In this document: piece after piece, positions 52,024 to 61,396 of the stretch
How positions within the stretch are numbered: position 1 is the stretch's first letter
Layout of the letters: each line of letters opens with the position of its first letter
Origin: Symbiodinium natans
Lineage: Eukaryota > Sar > Dinophyceae > Suessiales > Symbiodiniaceae
Assembly: GCA_905221605.1 (NCBI GenBank)
Contig: CAJNDS010001480.1
Coordinates: 186,001 to 250,000, forward strand
Length of the DNA: 64,000 nt
Direction: 5' to 3'
The notes under the pieces: model-generated
Database searches by the model: none
Told to the model about the DNA's origin: nothing
Seen by the model: only the letters and a program-made list of their open reading frames with translations
Made by a program: the position numbers and the translations under genes

Positions 52024-52639
52024 GTAGGGTTTTGGATTCCTTCTGCAGGGGTGGGGGTGTGTGTAGTCAGGTGCACTCAGGTGGTGGGTGCGGTCGGACG
52101 CGGAAAAAAGAAAAGCACGTCCCTAAACCCTAAACCCTAAACCCTAAACCCTAAACCCTAAACCCTAAACCCCAAACCCTAAACCTCAAAGGGCCACGTC
52201 AAAAATCCCCAAGCTCTTGGCGGTTTAGGGCTTATAGGGCTGATAGATTCAATGAGGTTTAGGGCGTTTTGGGGTATAGGGGTTACGTAGAGTTTAGGGG
52301 ATTGTAAGGTTTAGGGCCTGCTTAAAGTAGATGACCCCTGAGCGAAGCCCGGGCCGTTGGGGTTCAGGGTCATTCTAGGGTCCCCCTATAAACCTCATAT
52401 GACTCATATGAGCCCCTATAAAACGCCCCAGTGAACCCTCAGACCCTCCTTTAGGGTTTAGGGTTTAGAGTTTAGGGTTTAGGACCCGCTTAGGGTTTAG
52501 GGTTTAGGGTTTAGGGATTGGGTTCAGGGTTCAGGGTTTAGGGTTGAGGGTTTAGGGTTGAGGGTTTAGGGCCCCCTTCCCTGAGCCCCTAGAAAAGGTC
52601 CATTGAAACCTTCAGATCCTCCCCCAAAGCCTGCTGCAG

Positions 52640-52733
52640 GCGAGCATGCCCTACCTCTCGAAGTCCACCGGAAGCCTACGCCCAGCCGCCGAGCCCGGCC
52701 TTATCTACAAGCTCACCAGGCGGCTCTCTGGGG
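52640..52733 (+). CDS. Candidate exon, hypothetical
   Basis: Follows CTGCTGCAG and reads ASMPYLSKSTGSLRPAAEPG then LIYKLTRRLSG, upstream of the largest perfect TTTAGGG array (52765-52912). Confidence 0.4.
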
Positions 52734-52764
52734 TTTTACGGATGTGGGGGGGGGGGGGTTGCGG

Positions 52765-52912
52765 TTTAGGGTTTAGGGTTTAGGGTTTAGGGTTTAGGGT
52801 TTAGGGTTTAGGGTTTAGGGTTTAGGGTTTAGGGTTTAGGGTTTAGGGTTTAGGGTTTAGGGTTTAGGGTTTAGGGTTTAGGGTTTAGGGTTTAGGGTTT
52901 AGGGTTTAGGTT
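52765..52912. repeat. Perfect TTTAGGG array
   Basis: About 21 uninterrupted perfect copies, the purest long array of the window. Confidence 0.97.
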
Positions 52913-53084
52913 TTACGGATGTTGGGGGTGGCTCAAGGCTCCCAAGCTGGTGGTTTGTCCTGACTTGTTCGGGCCCACCACCCTCCCTCCCCAAGAAATC
53001 TTCAAAAGCCTGTCGACATCTGGGGGTTACGGTGAACCCTAAACCCTAAACCCTAAACCCTAAACCCTAAACCTGTTCTTGCAG

Positions 53085-53222
53085 GAGTATGGTTGGACCT
53101 AGAAACCCAACCCTGCAACTTCGCCCGCCCCCCGCAGGGAGAAAGCAGTCAACGCGTCAATCAACGCCACCTTCCGGCAGGAACGCTAAGGCCGAGCTCG
53201 CTCGGGCTTACAGCGCTTCGAC
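53085..53222 (+). CDS. Candidate exon, hypothetical
   Basis: Follows CTGTTCTTGCAG. The open frame reads VGPRNPTLQLRPPPAGRKQS then TRQSTPPSGRNAKAELARAY. CCCTAAA lies left (53034-53072). Basic, low-complexity composition. Confidence 0.33.
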
Positions 53223-53433
53223 GTTTTTTGGGGGAGGTGTTGTGGGTTCATAGTTTACTGATAAAGCTGAGGGTTTCCTGACGAAGTTGAGGGGTTCGGG
53301 AGTTTCAGACTTAGGGCGTCCCTCTGCTCCAACAGGTTTTTGGGAGGGGCCTATACAGGGCTTAAGGGACTTCAAGGCTTTAAACATGGGGCTGACAAGC
53401 GGAAATGTTTGATGGACCCCCAAACTAATTACA

Positions 53434-53695
53434 AACAGTAATTCCCTGATGGTCCCTTTACAATTATACTATAAGAACCCCCAAAACCCTTCATAATTAT
53501 ACTATCAGAACCCCCAAAACCCTGAATAATTATGCTACAGGAACCCCCAAAACCCTAAATGATTATGCTATAAGAACCCCCAAAACCCTTCATAATTATG
53601 CTACAAGAACCCCCAAAACCCTGAATAATTATGCTACAGGAACCCCCAAAACCCTGAATAATTATGCTACAGGAACCCCCAAAACCCTGAAGGGT
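53434..53695. repeat. 33-bp tandem repeat array
   Basis: Seven to eight copies of a 33-base unit made of AACCCCCAAAACCCT followed by NNATAATTATGCTACAGG-like sequence. Copies differ by a few bases. A single related unit is at 38150-38225. Confidence 0.9.
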
Positions 53696-53699
53696 TCTT

Positions 53700-54400
53700 C
53701 GGGGCCTTTTTTGCTGTGTTGACCCCCCAAAAAAAGCTCCGCGGAAGCCCGTGGCCAGGCCAGATCCTTCCGGGCGCCGTGGTCTCGAAAGATAGAAGGG
53801 GCCCGCAAGAAGTACCTAAGTCTGACTTTTTCTGGTTGAGGCTTAGAGGTTATATAGGCTTATGGGCTTATTCCGGATTTACAGGGCCCGGGTTTTGGGT
53901 TATAATGTTATACCTTCTGTAGTGTGCCCTTAGTCAAGTCGTCTTGTTGCCTACAAGCTGCCTATACTCGCATTGTGGGCTTCTTGCGGGTTGACCTGTC
54001 TTTCGAAGATCACTTCGCTGACCGCCTGAGGGCAACGTCACATGTGGTCGCTCTAGGCGACTGCGCCACATGCACGCGGTTGCTTGCCATGTAGGCACCG
54101 TCTTCAAGCTAGCCTCAGTAGTACTGGGCTGTTCCTGATCATGCGAACCCCACAGCAAAGCCCTATACCCCACAATTATATATCTACCTATAACCTAATT
54201 TAGGGGGCTTATAAGTACAGTTATAATTGGGGTTATATGTACCCATGAACCTCCAAGTGCTACACCGAGTTCAGGAACAGCCCAGAGAGCACCTTCGGAT
54301 GCAAAAATGCATGCTTCGGTTCTTAGAGGCATGGCCTGCCTCACCACCATATGAAGTCCGTCTTTTGCTGCGCTTCTGTGGGTGGGCGCTATATCTCTAT
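53700..54400. other. Unique DNA with unresolved open frames
   Basis: Contains a 79-codon minus frame (53934-54173) and short plus frames without recognisable features, and a family A-like piece (54181-54245: TTATAAGTACAGTTATAA). Confidence 0.4.
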
Positions 54401-54408
54401 ATCTATAC

Positions 54409-54456
<48 letters not shown>

Positions 54457-54482
54457 CACGTATGTATATATATATATATTAT
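54400..54482. repeat. TA microsatellite
   Basis: A long (TA)n/ATAC tract. Similar TA tracts are at 7066-7084, 8530-8600, 17424-17442, 26401-26424 and 58275-58295. Open frames rich in Tyr/Ile across it are artefacts. Confidence 0.85.
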
Positions 54483-54564
54483 AAACTCCATAGACCCAGT
54501 TCGGGCAGAAAAGGACACGAGCCATAATAACATGTTGTCTTTGCTGCGCAGTATATTTCATTGA

Positions 54565-54810
54565 GTTGTTTCTTCTCTTGCTAACAAAACCAAGAGCCCC
54601 AAAGCTGGCAAAAAGAGACGTCGCAAAACCGGTGCTCGACGAGACCTATATACCGTCGCTAGACTCGAGCACCTGCGCATGAAGACGCGCATTTTCCAGC
54701 CCCCTCCTTGTGGCGCTGATGTGAGGAGCTGGCGCGGAGCCAGAACGCGCTATGCAAAAAAGAGCCTCACCGTGGCGGAGCTCCAATGTAACTCGAAATC
54801 GAGGGTTTAG
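54565..54810 (+). CDS. Candidate exon, strongly basic peptide
   Basis: An 81-codon frame with no ATG upstream, reading NKTKSPKAGKKRRRKTGARR then DLYTVARLEHLRMKTRIFQP. The basic cluster resembles a nucleic-acid-binding tail or nuclear signal. TTTAGGG begins at 54805. The AT microsatellite on the left (54410-54480) suggests an intron there. The product is unknown. Confidence 0.42.
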   Translation, partial: VVSSLANKTKSPKAGKKRRRKTGARRDLYTVARLEHLRMKTRIFQPPPCGADVRSWRGARTRYAKKSLTVAELQCNSKSRV

Positions 54811-54854
54811 GGTTTAGGGTTTAGGGTTTAGGGTTTAGGGTTTAGGGCTAGCCC

Positions 54855-55046
54855 CAGGACCCCAAGTGCATTGAATGTCAGCTGTCCTCATGGGCCAAGA
54901 CGCAGCACCTTTCCCTCAGCGGCCGAAGAATCCGAAGCCAAAGCCACTCGCGCGGCATGTTTGCGGAAGGAGGCTCTGAAAACATGAACCCCAACCTACT
55001 TGGTCAGCTGGCAAGACATGGTGACATTGAAGTCTGGGTACCTTGA
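54855..55046 (+). CDS. Candidate exon, hypothetical
   Basis: A 63-codon frame reading QDPKCIECQLSSWAKTQHLS then LSGRRIRSQSHSRGMFAEGG and a hydrophilic tail to TGA. TTTAGGG lies left (54804-54847). A Cys-x-x-Cys pair is present, with no second pair. Possibly the same gene as the preceding exon. Confidence 0.42.
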   Translation, partial: QDPKCIECQLSSWAKTQHLSLSGRRIRSQSHSRGMFAEGGSENMNPNLLGQLARHGDIEVWVP

Positions 55047-55462
55047 ATCAACATCAAAATGTCCCAACAAAAAGGACCTCCCAATTGCTTATCGACCACA
55101 CCTTTTTTCTCCAAACTGGAGCCACCTACAGCAGAGTTAGCTGCATGAACTGGACCTGCGTGATATCATACTCAGCTTTGAAAGCCCAACATTTGGGAGC
55201 TGGAGCCTTCCTCTCTCTTGAAGCCCACGGCTGCGTTGAGAATGCCCTGTGCCTTGGCGCCATGACAGAAAGCGCTTCAGGGGGGGTGCTCAAATCAGTT
55301 TGGGTTTTATTTAATGTGGTTATAAGGTGGCCCAGAATCCCCAAAACCCTTGAGGGTCTGCACGTGCAGGTATTTTGGCTTGCGTGGTTATGGGTTCTGC
55401 GTCATGGGTTTCACAGGCAGATTGGGCTTCAACTGGGCTGGCCACTTTCAAGACACTTCTAG
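55043..55462 (+). CDS. 139-codon open frame, hypothetical
   Basis: The longest plus frame of this part, starting at TTG and ending in TAG. It has a Cys/Ala-rich middle and a Trp-rich hydrophobic C-terminus (VFWLAWLWVLRHGF). Antisense is also open over 72 codons. No family is recognised; could be non-coding. Confidence 0.3.
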   Translation: MNQHQNVPTKRTSQLLIDHTFFLQTGATYSRVSCMNWTCVISYSALKAQHLGAGAFLSLEAHGCVENALCLGAMTESASGGVLKSVWVLFNVVIRWPRIPKTLEGLHVQVFWLAWLWVLRHGFHRQIGLQLGWPLSRHF

Positions 55463-55742
55463 GATGAGTTCTGTCGTAAAAGGTTTTTTGTATCTACAAG
55501 GACTTTGAAAGTAGATCACCTCCCTCCTAAATCCCTATATGCCCATAGAGCCCTAGAAAGCTTTCAGTGGGCTTGGCATCGAGCTCGGAGAGGTACAGCG
55601 TTTGTTTTAACGGACTGAATGACCCTCTTTTTTTGCGGGGAGAGTATTGGGATGGACGCTGGACGCTTCTTCCCGATTCGACAGCCCCATAAAGGTCCCT
55701 TACCAGCTGAAGTTCTCGGCCTTGTGTAGGGTATTGTTCAGT

Positions 55743-55854
55743 CTAGGATGCCCAGTAGTGCCCTTATTCCCTTTTTGGGGGGTTTAGGTTCCCTTATAAA
55801 CCCCTTTAAGCAAAAAGGGCACCCTTTTTAAGCCTAGGTTACTGGGCAGCCTAG
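55743..55854. mobile_element. Family C palindromic element
   Basis: A 112-bp element with the same ends and core as the copy at 30433; the two differ at only a few positions by eye. Confidence 0.75.
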
Positions 55855-56254
55855 CAGTACTCAGCGCAGTCCCCCAGATTTTCTTGGAGCATCAACAGGT
55901 TCGGGCGTATAGGCTGCTATGCCGAAGCCCTGCACCTTCTCACCTCATACAGGGTCTTACTGAAGGTCTTACAACTTGAAAGAAAAGTGATGACACCGTA
56001 TCAAACCCCATTCACGACCCGCGCCCTTTGCGAGATATATTAAAAAAACGCAAGAAGCACCTCGGAGGTACGAGACACGCCGCTTGGGGAAGGGTCGACT
56101 CTTAAGGACACCAGAGGCGGGGGTTTCCGAGTGCAAGTTTCAGGGAGCCCCATTACCTTTAGGGTTGAGGGTTTAGGGTTTAGGGTGTAGGGTTTAGGGT
56201 TTGGGCTTATGTAGGTTTTGTGCGGGTTGCCGCTGTTTGGGAGTTGGGCTTTGG

Positions 56255-56362
56255 TTTAGGGTTTAGGGTTTAGGGTTTAGGGTTTAGGGTTTAGGGTTTA
56301 GGGTTTAGGGTTTAGGGTTTAGGGTTTAGGGTTTAGGGTTTAGGGTTTAGGGTTTAGGGTCC
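56255..56362. repeat. Perfect TTTAGGG array
   Basis: About fifteen uninterrupted copies, upstream of the ORF at 56409. Confidence 0.95.
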
Positions 56363-56408
56363 CAACCGAAAGCAACTGGACCACCATGTAGATCCGAGCT
56401 TTCTGTAG

Positions 56409-56615
56409 ATGAGCTTTTCGCGGGCCAGGAGGCTGGAGCAAACCATCTTCTCAAGTGTTCAAGACCTTTTGGTGATGCAACGAGAAGAGGAAATCAGACA
56501 GCATGAGTCTAATCTTGACCATGCAAGTAGGGTGTTGGGGCGGGCGTGCGCGCCGAGGGACAACGGGCACGTACCAACAGACCTGCCCAAGGACAAGGGC
56601 ATAGACTCTAGCTAG
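56409..56615 (+). CDS. ORF with helical N-terminal half, hypothetical
   Basis: The ATG frame of 68 codons reads MSFSRARRLEQTIFSSVQDL then LVMQREEEIRQHESNLDHAS, a coiled-coil-like pattern, and ends in TAG. It lies about 45 nt after a TTTAGGG array (56255-56360). Possible first exon. Confidence 0.38.
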   Translation: MSFSRARRLEQTIFSSVQDLLVMQREEEIRQHESNLDHASRVLGRACAPRDNGHVPTDLPKDKGIDSS

Positions 56616-57342
56616 GCGTAAGGGAGCGATGGAGTGGGCAGCGGTGGGGGAGCGGGTCTGAGGTTAGCTGGGAGGGAAACCACCAGCGAATCGCTGGCAG
56701 ATGCTAGGCGGGGAGTGCCGTCTCGATGAATGAGCTCTGCACGGGTGAGAGCGAGCTGGTGATGGGTTCCCAGCTTTGGCTTTGTCGGGGCCCTGGACAC
56801 CTAAGACCCTGCCTCTCTGGTGCAAAATCCGATAGCCCTAAGTGCCCCAAACTAAACCCCGAAGAGACCCAGGTTCTATGTGAGAAAGGGCCTGATCTGC
56901 AGATGACAAGCAACTTCTTTCCGGTTTGAGCTGGGTTGACTGCCCGAAGCACTTCTCGGCTTTGCAAGGAGAGCAGTAGGGACGGCACTATACGAGCAGC
57001 TAATCACGCAACCTGGGGCAAAAAGTGTACGCGACATGCAGATGCTCGAGCAGCAACAGCAAGCGCAGGGCTCACAGAACGCGATCGCTTCAACTCAGTC
57101 GTCACGGTTGTAGCCACATAGCTTTCGCAAAAGCCCGTGGATGTAACATCCAGGGATCCGCCTGGGGGCCGCAGAAGGCCAGGGGGCCACTTCTGGCATT
57201 TTTGATTCCATGAGTTCGCAGTCAGGCGTTCGCTGCTTGTTGGGGGTTGAATCTGTTTCTTCTCGGGCTTGCAGGGTTTAGGTGGGCTCTTAGTGCGCCT
57301 TGGTGTCGGGGGCGCGACGGGGCTCAATGCTTTGAGAGCCGC

Positions 57343-57622
57343 CTAAACCCTAAACCCTAAACCCTAAACCCTAAACCCTAAACCCTAAACCCTAAACCCT
57401 AAACCCTAAACCTTGTTAGGATTAGGATGAGGTAAATAAAAGCCCGAGAGACTACAAAGAGGACTGAAAAAGCCCGCGCCAAGGGTGGCGGTCGAACCCA
57501 TCTGGCTGGGGCTTCTCTTAGCTTTGTGCATTTAGGGTTTAGGGTTTAGGGTTTAGGGTTTAGGGTTTAGGGTTTAGGGTTTAGGGTTTAGGGTTTAGGG
57601 TTTAGGATTTAGGGTTTAGTTT
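57343..57622. repeat. CCCTAAA array, island, TTTAGGG array
   Basis: Ten CCCTAAA copies (57343-57412) and thirteen TTTAGGG copies (57532-57622) bracket a 120-nt island with a candidate exon. Confidence 0.95.
57436..57530 (+). CDS. Candidate exon, basic peptide
   Basis: Reads ARETTKRTEKARAKGGGRTH then LAGASLSFVHL between perfect CCCTAAA (57343-57412) and TTTAGGG (57532-57622) arrays. Confidence 0.33.
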
Positions 57623-57937
57623 GGGATCTCCGCAAAAGATCTTGGGTCACTCTGGCACCCTGAGATGGCAACATTGTTTGTTGAGTTCCTGGTTCGGTGA
57701 GTTGCAAGGGGCCCACAGAAATCTTCGAGAGCTGGAGCGGGCTTCGAAGTGGCCTCGGGTTGAAAGGTGCCAGGTTGTCGATGGGGGGGGTACAGGGTTT
57801 AGGGGCCCAGGGTGGCGGGGTTTTCAATGTGGGGGCCATGTTCGGGTTCATCTCTGTGAGAGTGAGAGGCTGCAGGAGTCTGCGCTCGCGTAGACAAGAG
57901 GGATGTCCCCAAACTTTCCGGGCTTTCCTGCCAAGCC

Positions 57938-58140
57938 TTGGCAGACCTCTTTGTCATGCAAGGCTGCGCGCGTGCACTGTCGCGTCGCCGGGCCAGGCCC
58001 AGAAGTTACCGCCGCGCCCCTGGCTTGGGGGAAAGCGCAGTGGGTCGGCCCTACATGGCGCCTCTTAGAACCGCCCTCCCCAACAAAGCGCATGAGAATG
58101 GATTTCAAAGCCCTGAATCGAAGAAGAGGCTGCAATATTA
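57938..58140 (+). CDS. Open frame, Arg-rich, hypothetical
   Basis: The ATG frame reads MADLFVMQGCARALSRRRAR then PRSYRRAPGLGESAVGRPYM. It remains open into a TATTG/GTATT microsatellite at 58141-58210, which is unlikely to be coding. A competing frame from 57903 is equally long. Confidence 0.28.
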
Positions 58141-58590
58141 TGTATTCTATTGGATTATATGGTATGGTATTGTATTGTACTGTATTGTATTGTCTTGTAT
58201 TGTAATAATATATTATATTACAATGAAATATACTAGAATATCACATCATACCATCTCATATAGTACTCTCTCTCTATATATATATATATATGTAGATATA
58301 AGGGATCCCATGCTCGGCTTAGGCAAATGGAGATCCCCGATGGCGCCGGCTCTCGCCTCGCGATGTTCTCGGCGAGATTCGACGGGGGCCAGGTTGAGCA
58401 GAAGTTTCGTGAGGCGCGCCCCAACGGACACCCAGAGAGTGGGGGCAAACGTAATGTATGAACTCCCCTGAGCCATCTCGCCCCCAATCGCAAAGGCAAG
58501 CAGGATTCGGCATTCTCCGGGTCCTTAGGGAAGAGTAGAGAGCCCAGGGTGCAACTCAGGTGTTGTTCAGAAATTTGTTCCGCAGCTCAG

Positions 58591-59000
58591 GTCCAGAAAA
58601 TCTTGCAAGCACACAACTACGACACGCTCATGGTCGAGGCAGATGCCGGAGAAGACTTCGGCATGCTGACCATGCAGTACCTCTCCCAGCTTGACGAGGA
58701 GCGGGGAATTCTTCTCGCAGTGTGCACCGAGCACTACGGTGAGATGACAAGCTCGAAGTACAGCTCGTTTTGGGAGCTGAAATATGCGTACGACCGCGAC
58801 CTCGCGATCATGCCCCTGAAGGTGTCCAAGGTGTATCCGCCCAGGCCTCCGTTCGGTGCAGACCACCCGTACGACAAGAAGGGCACCGCCCGCGGATTTG
58901 TGAAAAGCGCCATGCCCAGCAGCACGGTGTACATCAACTGCCTTGACGAGCCGGGCGAGCCCGGCGAGCATTTTTTGCGGGAGTTTAAGAAGGAGTATTG
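58591..59000 (+). CDS. TIR-like domain protein, long exon
   Basis: The longest convincing exon of the window. The frame is open from 58549 to 59031, but the pyrimidine-rich acceptor CCGCAGCTCAG suggests the exon starts at 58591 (VQKILQAHNYDTLMVEADAG). The order of elements resembles TIR-type domains of dinoflagellate proteins: a beta strand with an acidic Gly loop (EADAGEDFG), a hydrophobic strand before a cysteine (GILLAVCTEHYG), a conserved helix with Glu and aromatic residues (SFWELKYAYDRDLAIMPLK), and a YPPRPP loop. The family usually acts in protein interaction or NAD cleavage; nothing here decides which. The 3' end is uncertain, because the frame decays into a T-rich tract after FLREFKKE. 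There is no telomeric repeat within 1 kb on the left, unlike most islands. Confidence 0.65.
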
Positions 59001-59559
59001 TTTAAGGGCTTTGGGTTTTTTGTGTGTGTGAAGTTTGTTTTTTTTATTTCTTTTTCCCGGGCCCTTGCCCTAGCTTAGGCAACAAAAAAAGCCAGTTGCT
59101 CCCCTCACCAGGAGCTGCCTCTGAATCGGGTCATAATGCGCTGCACTTGCCCCCGTCCCCGAGACCTTAAGCATCGGACACCACACCGGACCTGTCTTAC
59201 CTAGACCCAGATACTTGTAAAACCAAAACGCTGTCGGGCAGGACCTTGTTGTTGTGTTTTGCATTCTCTGTTGTGGTGTTGACCCCTGCTTACACTTGAA
59301 GTGTCAGTTTGGCGCACAAACCTTTACAATTAAATGTATGCATGACTTTGGGACCTTCAATGAACCATCCAAACAGCTCAACATGCCGTGAAATCCGGAA
59401 CAGCTCGACATGCTCGAGTATGGCGTTTGAGAGCTCGACTCCAGGATCTCTTAAGGTTTGCCCCGCCCAGGTTTCTCAGGATCTCGGGCGAGATCTAGAG
59501 GTCGTTTTGGGAGCATTCGGCCGGGGGCGGGGGGGGGGGGGGGGGGGGGGGGGTGGTGC

Positions 59560-59770
59560 AAGCCCATCCTTTGGCCTTTATTTTCTTCCCAAAATGCGCG
59601 GATCTCCTTTTCGCAAACTGCGGATGCCCAAAATGTCCCGGTCTTTTCGGGGAGGCATGCAGCCTCAAATGCGACAGGAAGGCCCAACGGCACCCGCATT
59701 TTGGCCCTTCGGCAAATATGTGGCCCAAAACGCGGATGGCCAAAGGGGGTGGGTGGGGCGCAAACCCAGG
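59560..59770. repeat. Palindromic GCATCCGCATTTTGGGCC-type cluster
   Basis: Degenerate inverted units (CCCAAAATGCGCGGATC, GCGGATGCCCAAAATG, CGCATTTTGGCCC, GGCCCAAAACGCGGATGG). Preceded by a long G tract (59529-59553). Open frames on both strands here are by-products. Confidence 0.6.
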
Positions 59771-59869
59771 GCATCGAGGGGGTAAGCCGGGATAGGGATC
59801 AAAAAAAAAGGATCAACAACAAAAAAAAGGATCAAACAAAAAACCCTAAGCCCTATATAGGCCCTAAAC

Positions 59870-60030
59870 CCTAAACCCTATAAACCCTGTAAACCCTATA
59901 AACCCTATAAACCCTATAAACCCTATAAACCCTATAAACCCTGTAAACCCTATAAACCCTATAAACCCTATAAACCCTATAAACCCTATAAACCTAAACC
60001 TAAACCCTAAACCCTAAACCCTAAACCCTA
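59870..60030. repeat. CCCTATAAA nonamer array
   Basis: About fourteen nine-base CCCTATAAA units (with CCCTGTAAA at 59885 and 59939) pass into perfect CCCTAAA. A length variant of the telomere unit amplified locally. Confidence 0.95.
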
Positions 60031-60360
60031 AACTGCCGAGAGCGCCGCTGTCCATTTGCATGGGGGCTGGAGGCTTCGACCGAGGTCCCCGACCGCTCCA
60101 CAGAACGGTGAGGGAGAGTAAAGCCTCCCGGTAGACGGGGGCCTGCAGTGCCTGGCTACGCCTCAGACACTAGGGCGTAAGCCTGGGACACCCCCCCGGC
60201 CCCAGGCAGACCCACAACCCGCCCACAGAACCCGGCTACAATTCCTCGTTTTGAGACTGGGACGCCCCTGGAAGCTAGTTTGGGTGGTTGGGGTGGAACT
60301 ACATGCTAACGCAAGCGAACGGCCGGGTGCTGTTGGCACCAGCGAGCTTCCCTTCTAGAC
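60031..60360. other. Unrecognised GC-rich unique segment
   Basis: 330 bases free of telomeric repeats between two CCCTAAA arrays, with a short palindrome-like GGCCTGCAGTGCC and TACGCCTCAGACACTAGGGCGTA. No frame is open throughout. Possibly part of a dispersed repeat, which cannot be judged without other genomic copies. Confidence 0.4.
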
Positions 60361-60363
60361 ACC

Positions 60364-60712
60364 CTAAACCTTAAACCCTAAACTCTAAACCCTAACCCCT
60401 AAACCCTTATAAACCCTTATAAACCCTAAACCCTAAACCCTAAACCCTAAACCCTAAACCCTAAACCCTAGACCCTAGACCCTAGACCCTAGACCCTAGA
60501 CCCTAGACCCTAAACCCTAAACCCTAAACCCTAAACCCTAAACCCTAAACCCTAAACCCTAAACCCTAAACCCTAAACCCTAAACCCTAAACCCGAACCC
60601 TAACCCTAAACCCAAAACCCTAGCTCTAAACCCTAAACCCCAAACCCCAAATCCGAAACCCTAAACCCGAAACTAAACCCTAAACCCTAAACCCTAAACC
60701 CTAAACCCTCGG
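60364..60712. repeat. CCCTAAA array with CCCTAGA run
   Basis: Mostly CCCTAAA with about seven consecutive CCCTAGA copies (60465-60512). Ends in mixed CCCAAAA/CCCGAAA variants. Confidence 0.95.
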
Positions 60713-60754
60713 CTGTGTTTTTTGTGGATCCTTTTGTGTTTTTTTCCATCCGGC

Positions 60755-60935
60755 CGCCGTGTAAGCCCAGGGCATGTGCATCTTGGCCTTTTCGAAAGGC
60801 ATACGGCCCAAAATGCAGAAACTTTCCAAAGGGGGTCCGGTGGGTGGGGCATCCGCATTTAGGCCTTTTTCGGCAAGCATAGAACCCAAAATGCAGATGC
60901 CCCCGAGCCAAACCCAGGGGGCCATCTGCCATCGC
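60755..60935. repeat. Second palindromic GCATCCGCATTT-type cluster
   Basis: GGCCCAAAATGCAGAAAC, GGGCATCCGCATTTAGGCC and CCCAAAATGCAGATGCCCC repeat the motifs of the cluster at 59560. Confidence 0.6.
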
Positions 60936-60971
60936 TTCTCAGATGCCCGCCAGGTGAGAATCTCCTTGCAG

Positions 60972-61054
60972 CCCGTGACATCGCTGCGCTGATCGCGGCG
61001 AAGCTGCGCAAGGGCAAGGCGGGGCAAAACATGAAACAAGCCCCTAAACCTTAA
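60972..61054 (+). CDS. Candidate exon, helical basic peptide
   Basis: Follows ATCTCCTTGCAG and reads RDIAALIAAKLRKGKAGQNM then KQ, drifting into CCCTAAA-like DNA. The upstream GCCCGCCAG|GTGAGA at 60948-60957 looks like a donor, so a very small intron is possible. The product is unknown. Confidence 0.42.
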
Positions 61055-61133
61055 ACCCGGCCCTCAACCTTAAACCCCAAACAAGCCCCTAAACCCTAAG
61101 CCCAGATCTCAACCTCTCCTACTGCGCGAGCAG

Positions 61134-61190
61134 GCGAACGCAACCGCAACACGGGGGACACCAGTTGAGGCTGCAGTGTATGCAACCCTA
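61134..61190 (+). CDS. Candidate micro-exon, hypothetical
   Basis: Follows TGCGCGAGCAG and reads ANATATRGTPVEAAVYAT before a CCCTAAA array (61186-61235). The frame is also open upstream (LLLREQ). Confidence 0.32.
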
Positions 61191-61243
61191 AACCCTAAAC
61201 CCTAAACCCTAAACCGTAAACCCTAAACCCTAAACCCCATTGC

Positions 61244-61396
61244 ATGCTCGCGATGCCCGCTTTGCTGACTGGAGGCTTGCCAGAGCTGTTGAGGGGGGGC
61301 GCCGTCACTAGTCATCATCGATCTTTCGTTGCAGGAAAGTCAGCAGCGAATGCTTCTTTAGCCCTCAGCCTTTTGCACCTGAAAGCGTCCGTCTAG
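61244..61396 (+). CDS. Candidate terminal exon or small ORF
   Basis: The ATG frame of 50 codons reads MLAMPALLTGGLPELLRGGA and, after an internal CGTTGCAG acceptor-like site (61328-61335), GKSAANASLALSLLHLKASV before TAG. The part after 61335 may be the real exon. CCCTAAA lies left (61190-61238). Confidence 0.38.
   Translation: MLAMPALLTGGLPELLRGGAVTSHHRSFVAGKSAANASLALSLLHLKASV

Noticed and set aside
52925-52945. Remnant of the dinoflagellate spliced leader (TGGCTCAAG)
   Set aside because: Only nine bases match the 3' part of the leader and the preceding bases do not, so chance is sufficient.
53434-53695. CRISPR-like array
   Set aside because: Units are contiguous 33-mers without unique spacers; this is a plain tandem repeat in a eukaryotic context.
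54195-54533. 112-codon minus frame
   Set aside because: Its middle is the TA microsatellite at 54400-54482, giving alternating Tyr-Ile.
58136-58300. C-terminal hydrophobic part of the frame at 57938 as a membrane protein
   Set aside because: The Tyr/Ile/Val string comes from a GTATT/TATTG and TA microsatellite, not from a designed helix.
59309-59795. 158-codon plus frame and 107-codon minus frame
   Set aside because: They cross a 25-base G tract and the palindromic repeat cluster, with both strands open, so composition explains them.
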